Of a stretch of 64,000 bases of DNA, positions 56,339 to 64,000 are shown piece after piece. The stretch's first letter is position 1; every line of letters starts with the position of its first letter. The notes under the pieces were generated by a model. The model did no database searches, had not been told where the DNA came from, and saw only the letters and a program-made list of their open reading frames with translations. The stretch spans positions 1-64,000 of the forward strand of contig CAJQKV010000035.1 in NCBI GenBank assembly GCA_905479015.1. The letters run 5' to 3'. The translations under genes and the position numbers were made by a program. Origin of the DNA: an uncultured Cyclobacteriaceae bacterium. GTDB taxonomy: Bacteria > Bacteroidota > Bacteroidia > Cytophagales > Cyclobacteriaceae.

Positions 56339-59300
56339 TTATTGAATGAGTATTTTTTTCATTTCATGAAAGCCTTGAGCTTCGATGGAGACCACATAAA
56401 TACCAGACTGCAAATCACCTCTTTCAAATAAGATTTGTGACGTTCCGGCAGCTACAAGGTACGATCGTACGAGCTTACCTTGCAAGTCTAAAACGTTCAC
56501 TGATGCTTTTTTGTCCAATCTAAGTTCAATTTGTGCCGAGGAGGCCATTGGATTTGGATAGATACTGAAGTCATTATTTTGACTTTCATATACCGCTAGG
56601 GGCTCTTCTTGAATGGCCAAATCATCGATGGCCCACCCCCAACCCGTGACGGCTGGATCAGCGAAGAGCCGGAAGCGAATCAACACTACATCATTTGGAT
56701 TGAAGGTTTCCAGCATATCAATGGTCCTTGTTTTATATAAGCTAGGGCTGCCATCGCTGCCACTGTTGTAAGCTGAATTCCACTCTGGATAAGCATCGGA
56801 ATCATAACCATCGAGAAAAGGGATCCAATTAAGGCCATCAGTGGAACCCTCCACAATGACATAATCCCAAAATTCTTCATCACCAAAACTGGTCCCTGCT
56901 TCACCTGTTTCCACAATGACAATTTCTTCGAATTTAAGGATTGCATCTGTTTCATTAATTTGAATAGGTGTTTTTAAGATGGAGATGAGTTCTATTGATG
57001 ATGGGTGTGGATGAGTAGTATGCAAAGCTATGTTTGAAAACCCACTTTCGTAACCCGTTTTAAATCCATAAAAGGCGAGTTGGTCAAGTGCAACTGAAAA
57101 ATCAGTACTGTAGCTGGTTTGAACATCGAAAACTTCGAATAATAAGACTTGTGATTCTAAAGATTCGTAACTCTTTCCATCTTTGTAAGCCAGGGTCTTG
57201 ATGGATTCCATCCCATTTAAGCTTAAGTTATCTAAGGTGAGGCTGACTGCTCCGAGGTCTTGTGTCCCCACAGAATGAATGACATTGTCATCAACCATTA
57301 CTTGGGTAGAATCAAAAAGGTTTGAATAGGATAAGGCAATGGTCGTCAACCCTTCAGGGTTGATACTCACTTGTTCTATATTAGGTGCAAAAAGAATTTC
57401 TTGTTCAATTTCAGGAATGGTTACTGACCAAATACCCCTTCCGTAGGTAGCTAGGATGACTTGATCATCTTGGATTTTCATATCGAAGATATTTACCATG
57501 GGCATATTTGAATTGAGCAATGCCCAAGAATCTCCTCCATTTAGGGTTTCAATGATTCCGATTTCAGTACCTACCCAGATATGATCTGGATTATTGGGAA
57601 AACAAAGAAAGCTATGTGAGGCTACATTTGGGAATCCCCGATCACTAAAGCCTGTTGCAGGATCGAATCCAGATATATCTAGCCAGGTTTGTCCTAAGTC
57701 TTCGGTCTTGAGAATTTTTGGTAAACCATCCAATGAGAAAATCGCAAAAGCTGTATTAGGGTCACTGGGATGGCTCCCTATAGCAGTGACGGGTCCCATG
57801 TTTGGGTAATCTGAGTAAGTTTCCGTAGGTGTGAAAGTCAGTCCTTTATCCGTAGATATAAAGAGTCTAGAATCTTCGCTCATATAGCCACCGGCCCAAA
57901 TAATTTTGGCATCTGCTGCCGAAACTTCTACATCGGTATAATTACTGAAAACCCAAGCATCGGATGTAATGGATGATAAACTCCAATTTTCTCCAAAATT
58001 GTTGGATATATAAATACCATTTTGGCTGATTGCATAAACACGATCTGGATAAGACCTTGAATTGGCCAAGCGGGATAAAAAAGGGCCATCTTGTGCTATG
58101 ATTCCATCTTGTGCAGTTTTCCAGCTGACTCCGCCATCAGATGAAACAGAGAAACCGTTGTAGTATATTGAGCCAATGACTTTTTGAGGATCACGATTGT
58201 TCCACAACACTTCAAATCCATCGCCACCAATGGCAAAGTCAAAAGCTGTGCTCGCATTAGAAGTTTCTCCTTGGGGTGTTAAATAAGTGCCATTATCTTG
58301 CATACCTCCAATATATCTGTTTTCACCGGGCATTTTGTCAGCACTATAGAATTGCGTTGAATTATAGCCACTGCTAACAAACTCAAAGTCCATATCCTGA
58401 TGACCGGGTTGCTTAGATGATTTGGATAAATAAAGACCTCCATCATTGGTACTTAAAAGATTGAATGTTGAATCAATCAAATTGATATTCAGCGCATGCA
58501 AACCATGATGATCTGGGTGAATGCCATCTTCTGACCTAGGTAGATATTGAGCATTAGAATTATTTCCATCATATTGTCCATAAGCATCTGAAATATTGAA
58601 GGTTTCCCTGATGGTAGTTTCTCTGTCGAAAAGTCCCATGCTAATCTGAGAGCTAGGGAGGGTTGCGGGATCAAAATCATTTCCATAGAGGCCTACTGGC
58701 CACATGAAATACATTTGCTCATAGGTTTGTCCTCCATCTGAAGCAATATTTTCATCAGCTGTTTCAGCATAATCAATAAGATGAATAAACAAGTATTCCC
58801 GGGAATGCGATTCACTTTCTCCATCAGTATTTGAAGGAATCAAATTCCACATACCGTCTTCTTGCTGGTCTCTGAAAGAGACCATGAGTTGGCGGTCGTT
58901 ATCTACATCCCAAACCTGAAAGGGGACCTCTACATAATCTTCGTATTGATAATTGGCATCAGGCACACCCGCTCCTGCACCCCCTACGCTGAACCTGTGT
59001 CCCTTTTGGGTGCCTTGTCCAAAGCGTACTTCTACTTTGACGGCATTTGCGTAGCCTACTTCCCCGATTTCCAGAATACCCCCCATATAACTTCCTGAAA
59101 AATTAATAAATTCCATGAAGGCTTCCGTACCGCTATTTTCAATATCAAAGACCTTATTAATTTTTTTAACGTCAGTAGCTGTAAATTCCCATATATTCAC
59201 ACCCGCCACGTATACTTTATTTTTATTAAATGGATGGGCCATGATGGCATTGTCGTACCAACCTTGAACTAGAAAATCGAAGTTGTCCGTTCCGTTATCT

Positions 59301-60364
59301 TCGCCCATGAAGGTCCAGGTCTCTGCCCCATCTTTTGAAAGATACAATTGTCCAGATGCTTCTGAAGCCCAGATAATGTTGGGATCAACAGGTGAGACGG
59401 CGAGTTCGATCCTGCCCAAGCTAGAAATACCTGAGCTTTTCAATCTCCAAATATCTCCACCATCTGTAGATTTGTAGACACCTGCTCCTTTAATGGACGC
59501 ATATTGTGTATCCCATTCATTTGGCGTACTGATCACCATATCACCAATAAAACCGTTATTAAAGAGTAATGAGGCTTCCCAAGAAGTGCCCCCATCAGTT
59601 GATTTATAAATTCCAGAGGTTGGGGTGCTTAAAGACCATTGGCTAGAGCTACCAATAACCACAACTTCATTTTCATTGGCGGGGTTTACAATGATCCTTC
59701 CGATCATTTGTAAAGCGGAGATGTTTTTTGGATCGATGATTTGAGACCAGTTTTGTCCATGATCAGTAGATTTGAAGAGTCCCGACCCGTTTTGGTCTCC
59801 CGTACTTTGCTCACCAGTCCCAGCATACATAATGTCTGGATTTGAGACAGCTTGCACCAACGCATTTGTACCGAGATTGGGAAGTCCAATAGAGGAAGTT
59901 TCCCAAGAAGCACCTCCATTAGTTGTTTTCCAAATACCTCCCGTTGCAGCACCCACAAACCAAGTGTTTTGAGAAGCGTCGGAGGCATCAATAAAGAAGG
60001 CTCTGGTGCGACCGGCTATATTCCCTGGACCCCGCTCAATAAATTCATGAGCATCTTCGCTGCGTGCATTTTGATTTTTGATTTTTAATTCTTGAAATGC
60101 CCTTAACTTATAATCACCCTCATAGGTGGGGCTCTCTTGTCCATATGCCGTTCTGATGGTTCTTTGTATTTCCGCATGCTTATTGGGATAGCCCATCCGC
60201 ATGCGCTCCTTTTTTTCTTTTTTCTCCTTCTTTATTAATGCTTGTACCTCATAATGAGGGTTGAAGGAATTTTGAGTGGAACTTATTTCGGGACTTTCTT
60301 TAAAGTGTTTGTACAATAAAATGCATGATAAACTTATGCTAAAAATTAAAAAATATTTTTTCAT
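56339..60364 (-). CDS. Type IX-secreted multi-BNR (Asp-box) surface protein
   Basis: This is a 1341-residue secreted protein with a signal-anchor-like N-terminus followed by a Lys/Glu-rich stretch. From about residue 105 there are repeated Asp-box/BNR motifs of sortilin-sialidase propellers (STDHGQNW, STDGGTSW, SKDGAETW, SSDGGVSW, SNNFGENW, TEDLGQTW and others, at least nine), probably forming two propellers. A beta-rich domain of about 150 residues interrupts them, and an F5/8- or MAM-like segment follows after residue 1080. The last 80 residues are a type A sorting domain (SIYPNPMASSAQIEL ... GIYVVSIEA), the substrate for PorU. There is no sialidase Arg triad evident, so an enzymatic role is not claimed. 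It is the first gene of the rnhB-xth-gcvT-comB operon. Confidence 0.87.
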   Translation of the reverse strand: MKKYFLIFSISLSCILLYKHFKESPEISSTQNSFNPHYEVQALIKKEKKEKKERMRMGYPNKHAEIQRTIRTAYGQESPTYEGDYKLRAFQELKIKNQNARSEDAHEFIERGPGNIAGRTRAFFIDASDASQNTWFVGAATGGIWKTTNGGASWETSSIGLPNLGTNALVQAVSNPDIMYAGTGEQSTGDQNGSGLFKSTDHGQNWSQIIDPKNISALQMIGRIIVNPANENEVVVIGSSSQWSLSTPTSGIYKSTDGGTSWEASLLFNNGFIGDMVISTPNEWDTQYASIKGAGVYKSTDGGDIWRLKSSGISSLGRIELAVSPVDPNIIWASEASGQLYLSKDGAETWTFMGEDNGTDNFDFLVQGWYDNAIMAHPFNKNKVYVAGVNIWEFTATDVKKINKVFDIENSGTEAFMEFINFSGSYMGGILEIGEVGYANAVKVEVRFGQGTQKGHRFSVGGAGAGVPDANYQYEDYVEVPFQVWDVDNDRQLMVSFRDQQEDGMWNLIPSNTDGESESHSREYLFIHLIDYAETADENIASDGGQTYEQMYFMWPVGLYGNDFDPATLPSSQISMGLFDRETTIRETFNISDAYGQYDGNNSNAQYLPRSEDGIHPDHHGLHALNINLIDSTFNLLSTNDGGLYLSKSSKQPGHQDMDFEFVSSGYNSTQFYSADKMPGENRYIGGMQDNGTYLTPQGETSNASTAFDFAIGGDGFEVLWNNRDPQKVIGSIYYNGFSVSSDGGVSWKTAQDGIIAQDGPFLSRLANSRSYPDRVYAISQNGIYISNNFGENWSLSSITSDAWVFSNYTDVEVSAADAKIIWAGGYMSEDSRLFISTDKGLTFTPTETYSDYPNMGPVTAIGSHPSDPNTAFAIFSLDGLPKILKTEDLGQTWLDISGFDPATGFSDRGFPNVASHSFLCFPNNPDHIWVGTEIGIIETLNGGDSWALLNSNMPMVNIFDMKIQDDQVILATYGRGIWSVTIPEIEQEILFAPNIEQVSINPEGLTTIALSYSNLFDSTQVMVDDNVIHSVGTQDLGAVSLTLDNLSLNGMESIKTLAYKDGKSYESLESQVLLFEVFDVQTSYSTDFSVALDQLAFYGFKTGYESGFSNIALHTTHPHPSSIELISILKTPIQINETDAILKFEEIVIVETGEAGTSFGDEEFWDYVIVEGSTDGLNWIPFLDGYDSDAYPEWNSAYNSGSDGSPSLYKTRTIDMLETFNPNDVVLIRFRLFADPAVTGWGWAIDDLAIQEEPLAVYESQNNDFSIYPNPMASSAQIELRLDKKASVNVLDLQGKLVRSYLVAAGTSQILFERGDLQSGIYVVSIEAQGFHEMKKILIQ

Positions 60365-60862
60365 TGGGATATGGTAATTTTAATTTGAGTCATAGTTTTT
60401 TTTAAAATTATTGTTTTAAGGTGCACTGATTTTAAATGAATTTGTAGAAGGCCTAGAACAAATTATTTTCTTAAAATAAAACAATAAAATAACAAAACCG
60501 AAATAACAATAGTTCAAAAGGTTTATTGAGTTGATTTTTAATAGAGTAAATCTAGTGTTTATTTAATGAATTAGGGTTTTGTTTAATTTATCGCACATTT
60601 TAAACTTAAAAAAATCCATTTTAAACATTACCAAAGAAATAACAACTGTGTAGAAATAGCTTGTATTACTGGCGAAATGCCAAGAGGACGTAATGGATTT
60701 AATATTTGATGTCATCATACAAAATGGCATGACTAAAATATTTTGAAACGAAGGCTTTAGCTTTAACAGACCAGCTACTGATGTGGATTTTGAAGGCATG
60801 TTTTTTTCTGAATATTGTGAGACCTATTTTTGAAACCTATACTTACGGCTTTAAATTAATTT
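60365..60862. other. AT-rich intergenic region with promoter for the Nudix gene
   Basis: This region separates divergent genes. Only the TATTTTTG element at 60825-60832 stands out. A 78-codon minus-strand frame (60563-60799) has unusual composition and no family signal, and I do not accept it as a gene. Confidence 0.5.
60825..60832 (+). promoter_or_regulatory. Predicted -7 element TATTTTTG of the Nudix gene
   Basis: This exact TAnnTTTG match lies 31 bases before the ATG at 60863. The -33 region is not convincing. Confidence 0.4.
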
Positions 60863-61402
60863 ATGATGGGTCTTTGGATTACAAAAAATAGTGTGAAAGT
60901 ATTTGAAAATCCTTGGATTGTGCTGCATGATGAACAAGTGATCAATCCTAGAGGAGGTGAAAGTGAATATGGAAGAATTCATTTTAAGCATGCGGCCATG
61001 GGGATCATACCGCTGGATAATGATTTGAACACTTACTTGGTAGGTCAATGGCGTTATCCTTTGAATGCATATTCTTGGGAAATTCCGATGGGTGGAGGCC
61101 ATTTAGATGAAGATGCGTTAGGTTCCGCAAAAAGAGAACTCCTAGAAGAAACTGGGATTACGGCTGCCCTTTGGCAAAGGTTGTCAAAAGTACATCTATC
61201 GAATTCGGTATCTGATGAAGTAGGCTATATCTATCTGGCTAAAGAACTTACTTTTGGTGCTACCCAATTTGATGAATCTGAAGACTTAACGATAAAAAAA
61301 CTACCCTTAATAAAAGCTGTAGAGATGTGTTTGGATGGTTCTATAACAGATAGTTTAAGTCTGATAGGCCTGTTTAAGTTGGCCCGAACGTATTCATTTT
61401 AA
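60863..61402 (+). CDS. Nudix hydrolase, ADP-ribose pyrophosphatase-like
   Basis: This is a 179-residue Nudix enzyme. The box GX5EX7REUXEEXGU is complete: GGGHLDE, then RELLEETGI, with the seven-residue spacing correct. The surrounding pattern (VGQWRYPLNAYSWEIPMGGGHLDEDALGSA, seen in parts as VGQWRYPL and SWEIPMGGG) matches ADP-ribose/nucleoside-diphosphate-sugar pyrophosphatases. The likely reaction is ADP-ribose to AMP plus ribose-5-phosphate; exact substrate preference is not readable. It is a single-gene unit. Confidence 0.92.
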   Translation: MMGLWITKNSVKVFENPWIVLHDEQVINPRGGESEYGRIHFKHAAMGIIPLDNDLNTYLVGQWRYPLNAYSWEIPMGGGHLDEDALGSAKRELLEETGITAALWQRLSKVHLSNSVSDEVGYIYLAKELTFGATQFDESEDLTIKKLPLIKAVEMCLDGSITDSLSLIGLFKLARTYSF

Positions 61403-61526
61403 GTTCAAGTATTTTGGAGCATGTCTTGTTTGAAAGGATCAATGACACCTTCTTTCAATAAGTAAAATTCGTGATCGGTTTCTGATCGCAATTACCTATT
61501 TTCGCCATCTTGAGGCCAAAAGAATC

Positions 61527-62834
61527 ATGACGATTAAGAATCATTTTCGAAAAAACATAGTTTTAGCAACTCCCGTCATTATTGGACAGCTGGGACATAT
61601 CATGGTCTCTGTTGCCGATACAGTTATGGTGGGTAAAGTGGGGGTGATCCCTCTAGCGGGGGCTACTTTTGCAACGGCAATTTATCACGTGTTTATGCTA
61701 TTTGGGTTGGGAGTCAGTTATGCCATTACTCCATTAGTTGCGGCCACTCAGCCAGCAGATAAAAAAGGGCGTTTGGTTTTTTTGCAAAATAGTATTCTTC
61801 TCAACACCCTCTTAGCTTTGACAATGTGCTTAATTGCTTTAATGTTAACGCCTTATTTATCTTTTTTTGGCCAGGAACCGTCAGTGACTCGGGCGGCCAC
61901 TTTTTATTTAAAAATTATTTCAATGTCATTGATTCCTCTGATGATTTTTCAGACGTTTAGACAATTTTCGGAAGGCCACAGCAATACTTTAAGTCCAATG
62001 ATTGTTTCTGTTTTGGCCAATGTATTAAATGTTTTGCTGAATTACGCCTTTATCTATGGTCACTGGGGGTTTTCTGAAATGGGGCTCAATGGAGCAGGTT
62101 ACGCTACTTTGATTTCTCGATGTGTTATGGTGATTTTAATGATGGTATTGACCCGAGATATGTGGCGTGGTTTAAGTGGATATTTTGATTTGAAAGTGAT
62201 CAAGCGTTTGCTAAGAATTGGAGTACCTTCTGGTTTACAGTATGTATTTGAAATAGGGGCATTTTCAATGGCAGGAATTATGGCAGGTTGGATCAGCGCA
62301 GCTGCTTTAGCAGCACATCAAATCGCTTTGAATATGGTTGCAGTAACTTATATGGCTGCATCGGGATTGGGCGCAGCTGCAGCTATTAGGATTGCAAATC
62401 AAATGGGAAAAAAGGATCTAAAAAATTTAAAATTGGCAGGATTTTCATGCCTGGCCTTGGTAGCTGTTTTTATGTTTTTAGCGGCGATATTCATTATCAT
62501 AGCAAGACATTGGTTGATTCAACTATATATTGATGACGAAGCGGTGCAAAAAATTGCCTTAGGGCTGTTGTTAATCGCGGCAGGCTTCCAAATATCGGAT
62601 GGTTTACAAGCGGTGGGTTTAGGCATCTTAAGAGGTTTGACAGATGTTAAAGTACCCGCTTTTGTCACTTTTTTTGTCTATTGGATATGTGCCATTCCGG
62701 CTAGTTATCTCTTGGCTTTTCATTTTGAGATGGGCCTTTCGGGTATTTGGTATGCCTTATCAGGGGCCTTGACTTTGGCCGCTTTGTTACATATTTTCAG
62801 GTTTATTTATCTTACTAATCGGATTCAATTTTAA
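61527..62834 (+). CDS. MATE-family efflux transporter
   Basis: This is a 435-residue inner-membrane exporter with 12 hydrophobic segments in two homologous halves. The N-terminal ATPVIIGQLGHIMVSVADTVMVGKVG is the MATE signature, and GVPSGLQYVFEIGAFSMAG begins the second half. Such proteins expel cationic drugs using a Na+ or H+ gradient. NorM and DinF subfamilies are both possible. It has its own upstream spacer of 124 bp and precedes an MFS exporter in the same direction. Confidence 0.93.
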   Translation: MTIKNHFRKNIVLATPVIIGQLGHIMVSVADTVMVGKVGVIPLAGATFATAIYHVFMLFGLGVSYAITPLVAATQPADKKGRLVFLQNSILLNTLLALTMCLIALMLTPYLSFFGQEPSVTRAATFYLKIISMSLIPLMIFQTFRQFSEGHSNTLSPMIVSVLANVLNVLLNYAFIYGHWGFSEMGLNGAGYATLISRCVMVILMMVLTRDMWRGLSGYFDLKVIKRLLRIGVPSGLQYVFEIGAFSMAGIMAGWISAAALAAHQIALNMVAVTYMAASGLGAAAAIRIANQMGKKDLKNLKLAGFSCLALVAVFMFLAAIFIIIARHWLIQLYIDDEAVQKIALGLLLIAAGFQISDGLQAVGLGILRGLTDVKVPAFVTFFVYWICAIPASYLLAFHFEMGLSGIWYALSGALTLAALLHIFRFIYLTNRIQF

Positions 62835-62900
62835 GGTAAAAAGGATTTTTTTTATCCAACTAAGAAAGTCACCTATTTACATTTTCAAACAGTTTTAAGC

Positions 62901-62908
62901 TACTTTTG
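62901..62908 (+). promoter_or_regulatory. Predicted -7 element TACTTTTG of the MFS gene
   Basis: This exact TAnnTTTG match lies 16 bases before the ATG at 62924, giving a very short leader. A weak TTT lies at about -33. Confidence 0.42.
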
Positions 62909-62923
62909 CCTCAAATTTATCCT

Positions 62924-64000
62924 ATGAAAAATCAAAAGGCTGCGCTAGGCTTTATTTTTATCACAGTCCTTATTGATGTGATTGGATTGGGAATTATCAT
63001 ACCGGTGATTCCCAAATTAATCATGGAGTTAAGCGGGGAAGATATCAGCCAAGCTTCTCGTTATGGGGGTTTATTGATGTTCATTTATGCATTTATGCAA
63101 TTCATCTTTGCTCCCATATTAGGAGGGCTGAGTGATCAATTTGGTCGGAGACCTATTCTCTTGATTTCTTTGTTCGGCTTAGGCTTAGATTATCTTTTGG
63201 TAGCTTTTTCAAGTACGCTTTGGTGGCTGTTTTTAGCTCGACTCATTGCAGGTATTGGGGGGGCTAGTTTCACGACTGCATCCGCCTACATAGCAGATAT
63301 TTCATTACCAGAAAAAAGAACGCAAAACTTTGGAATGCTCGGCGCAGCCTTTGGATTGGGATTTATTATTGGCCCCGTCATTGGAGGGATATTGGGAGAT
63401 ATTGGCTCTAGAATTCCTTTTTTTGCAGCTGCAGGGCTGGCTTTAGTTAATTGGTTGTATGGTTATTTTATCTTACCTGAATCCTTGTCTAAATCAAACA
63501 GGCGTTCTTTTAAATTATCTCGAGCAAATCCTTTTGGTACTTTTAATCAGCTCAAAAGACATCCTCTTATCATTGGGTTATCCGTCGCTTTATTCTTCAC
63601 CTACATCGCCCATCATGCCACACAATCAACTTGGGCCTATTTCACTATTGAACGATTTGGCTGGAGTGAAGCTGAAGTAGGATACTCATTAGGTTTTGTC
63701 GGCTTAATGATTGTTCTGGTTCAAGGTTTGATTATTCGTCATGCCGTTAAATTTATGGGTCAGATAAAAGCGGTATATGTTGGCCTTGGTTTCAATATGG
63801 TGGGCATGCTTTTGATTGCCTTCACTACGCAAGGATGGATGATTTATGCCGTAATGTTTCCCTATGCCCTCGGTGGCTTGGCTGGACCTACTATGCAAGC
63901 GATGATGAGCGCTAAGGTAACTTCAGACCAACAGGGGGAACTACAAGGAGGATTGACAAGCCTGATGAGTGTTACTTCCATAATAGGTCCTCTTCTAATG
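62924..64000 (+). CDS. MFS transporter, TetA(class)-like, cut by window end
   Basis: The first 359 residues of a 12-helix major facilitator are present; no stop codon is reached. The start is at ATG 62924 ([21 protein letters not shown]). Motif A is [11 protein letters not shown], and the TetA-type [12 protein letters not shown] and [21 protein letters not shown] are clear. Drug:H+ antiport is likely, tetracycline being only one candidate since many chromosomal homologues do not confer resistance. It follows a MATE exporter. Confidence 0.9.
   Translation, partial: MKNQKAALGFIFITVLIDVIGLGIIIPVIPKLIMELSGEDISQASRYGGLLMFIYAFMQFIFAPILGGLSDQFGRRPILLISLFGLGLDYLLVAFSSTLWWLFLARLIAGIGGASFTTASAYIADISLPEKRTQNFGMLGAAFGLGFIIGPVIGGILGDIGSRIPFFAAAGLALVNWLYGYFILPESLSKSNRRSFKLSRANPFGTFNQLKRHPLIIGLSVALFFTYIAHHATQSTWAYFTIERFGWSEAEVGYSLGFVGLMIVLVQGLIIRHAVKFMGQIKAVYVGLGFNMVGMLLIAFTTQGWMIYAVMFPYALGGLAGPTMQAMMSAKVTSDQQGELQGGLTSLMSVTSIIGPLLM

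Noticed and set aside
56339-60364. Sialidase activity of the BNR protein
   Set aside because: Asp boxes alone are structural; the Arg triad and catalytic Tyr/Glu set could not be identified.
60563-60799. 78-codon minus-strand reading frame
   Set aside because: It has no family signal, an odd composition, and lies in a spacer between divergent genes where the promoter of the Nudix gene is expected.
1-64000. CRISPR arrays, transposons, rRNA or prophage
   Set aside because: No regularly spaced repeats, transposase, rRNA-like stretch or phage structural gene was recognised by reading.

Overview
The window is a piece of a Bacteroidota chromosome, most likely a marine, gliding member of the Cytophagales. 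The evidence is a gliding lipoprotein GldH, the type IX secretion pair PorU/PorV, a large secreted protein with a type IX C-terminal sorting tail, many short signal peptides with Bacteroidota-style lipoboxes, GWxTD and WG-repeat proteins, AT-rich spacers, and several exact TAnnTTTG promoter elements in place of Shine-Dalgarno-led starts. No rRNA, CRISPR array, transposase or recombinase gene was seen.

1-15 kb is accessory and almost entirely secreted or lipoprotein genes: a partial multicopper oxidase, an M49 peptidase, a three-gene operon (DUF1080-PA14 lipoprotein, sugar-dehydrogenase-type beta-propeller fused to a type 1 copper domain, polysaccharide deacetylase), a repeat-domain lipoprotein, two paralogous exported proteins, a Stealth-type phosphotransferase, a CE1-like esterase, a DUF1330 protein and a Kazal-inhibitor lipoprotein.

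15.05-22.85 kb looks like two old integrations at one tRNA gene. An intact tRNA-Ala(GGC) lies at 22775-22848, and two partial copies of its 3' half (anticodon loop to 3' end, each followed by a terminator-like sequence) lie downstream at 15094-15135 and 21220-21261. The two partial copies also share sequence beyond the tRNA part. The first interval carries a TRL-like lipoprotein, two unknown small exported proteins and a B12-dependent fused acyl-CoA mutase (IcmF) whose base composition looks richer in G+C than its surroundings. The second carries a divergent AhpD-like/HxlR pair. No integrase remains.

22.9-53 kb is mostly housekeeping: NlpC/P60, methyltransferase, GWxTD-rlmB, manC, recQ, purD, gldH, a 1332-residue superfamily 1 helicase with a Vsr-like C-terminus, a helix-hairpin-helix protein, hemA, a WG-repeat protein, the operon porU-porV-M16 homologue, an MBL hydrolase-pssA pair, and a plus-strand operon (FAD oxidoreductase, TolB/beta-barrel protein, yicC, mazG-like, DUF2721).

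53-64 kb holds a minus-strand operon (1341-residue type IX cargo, rnhB, exodeoxyribonuclease III, gcvT, comB), then a Nudix hydrolase, a MATE exporter and an MFS exporter cut by the window end. Four convergent gene pairs overlap at their 3' ends, so the core part is tightly packed.
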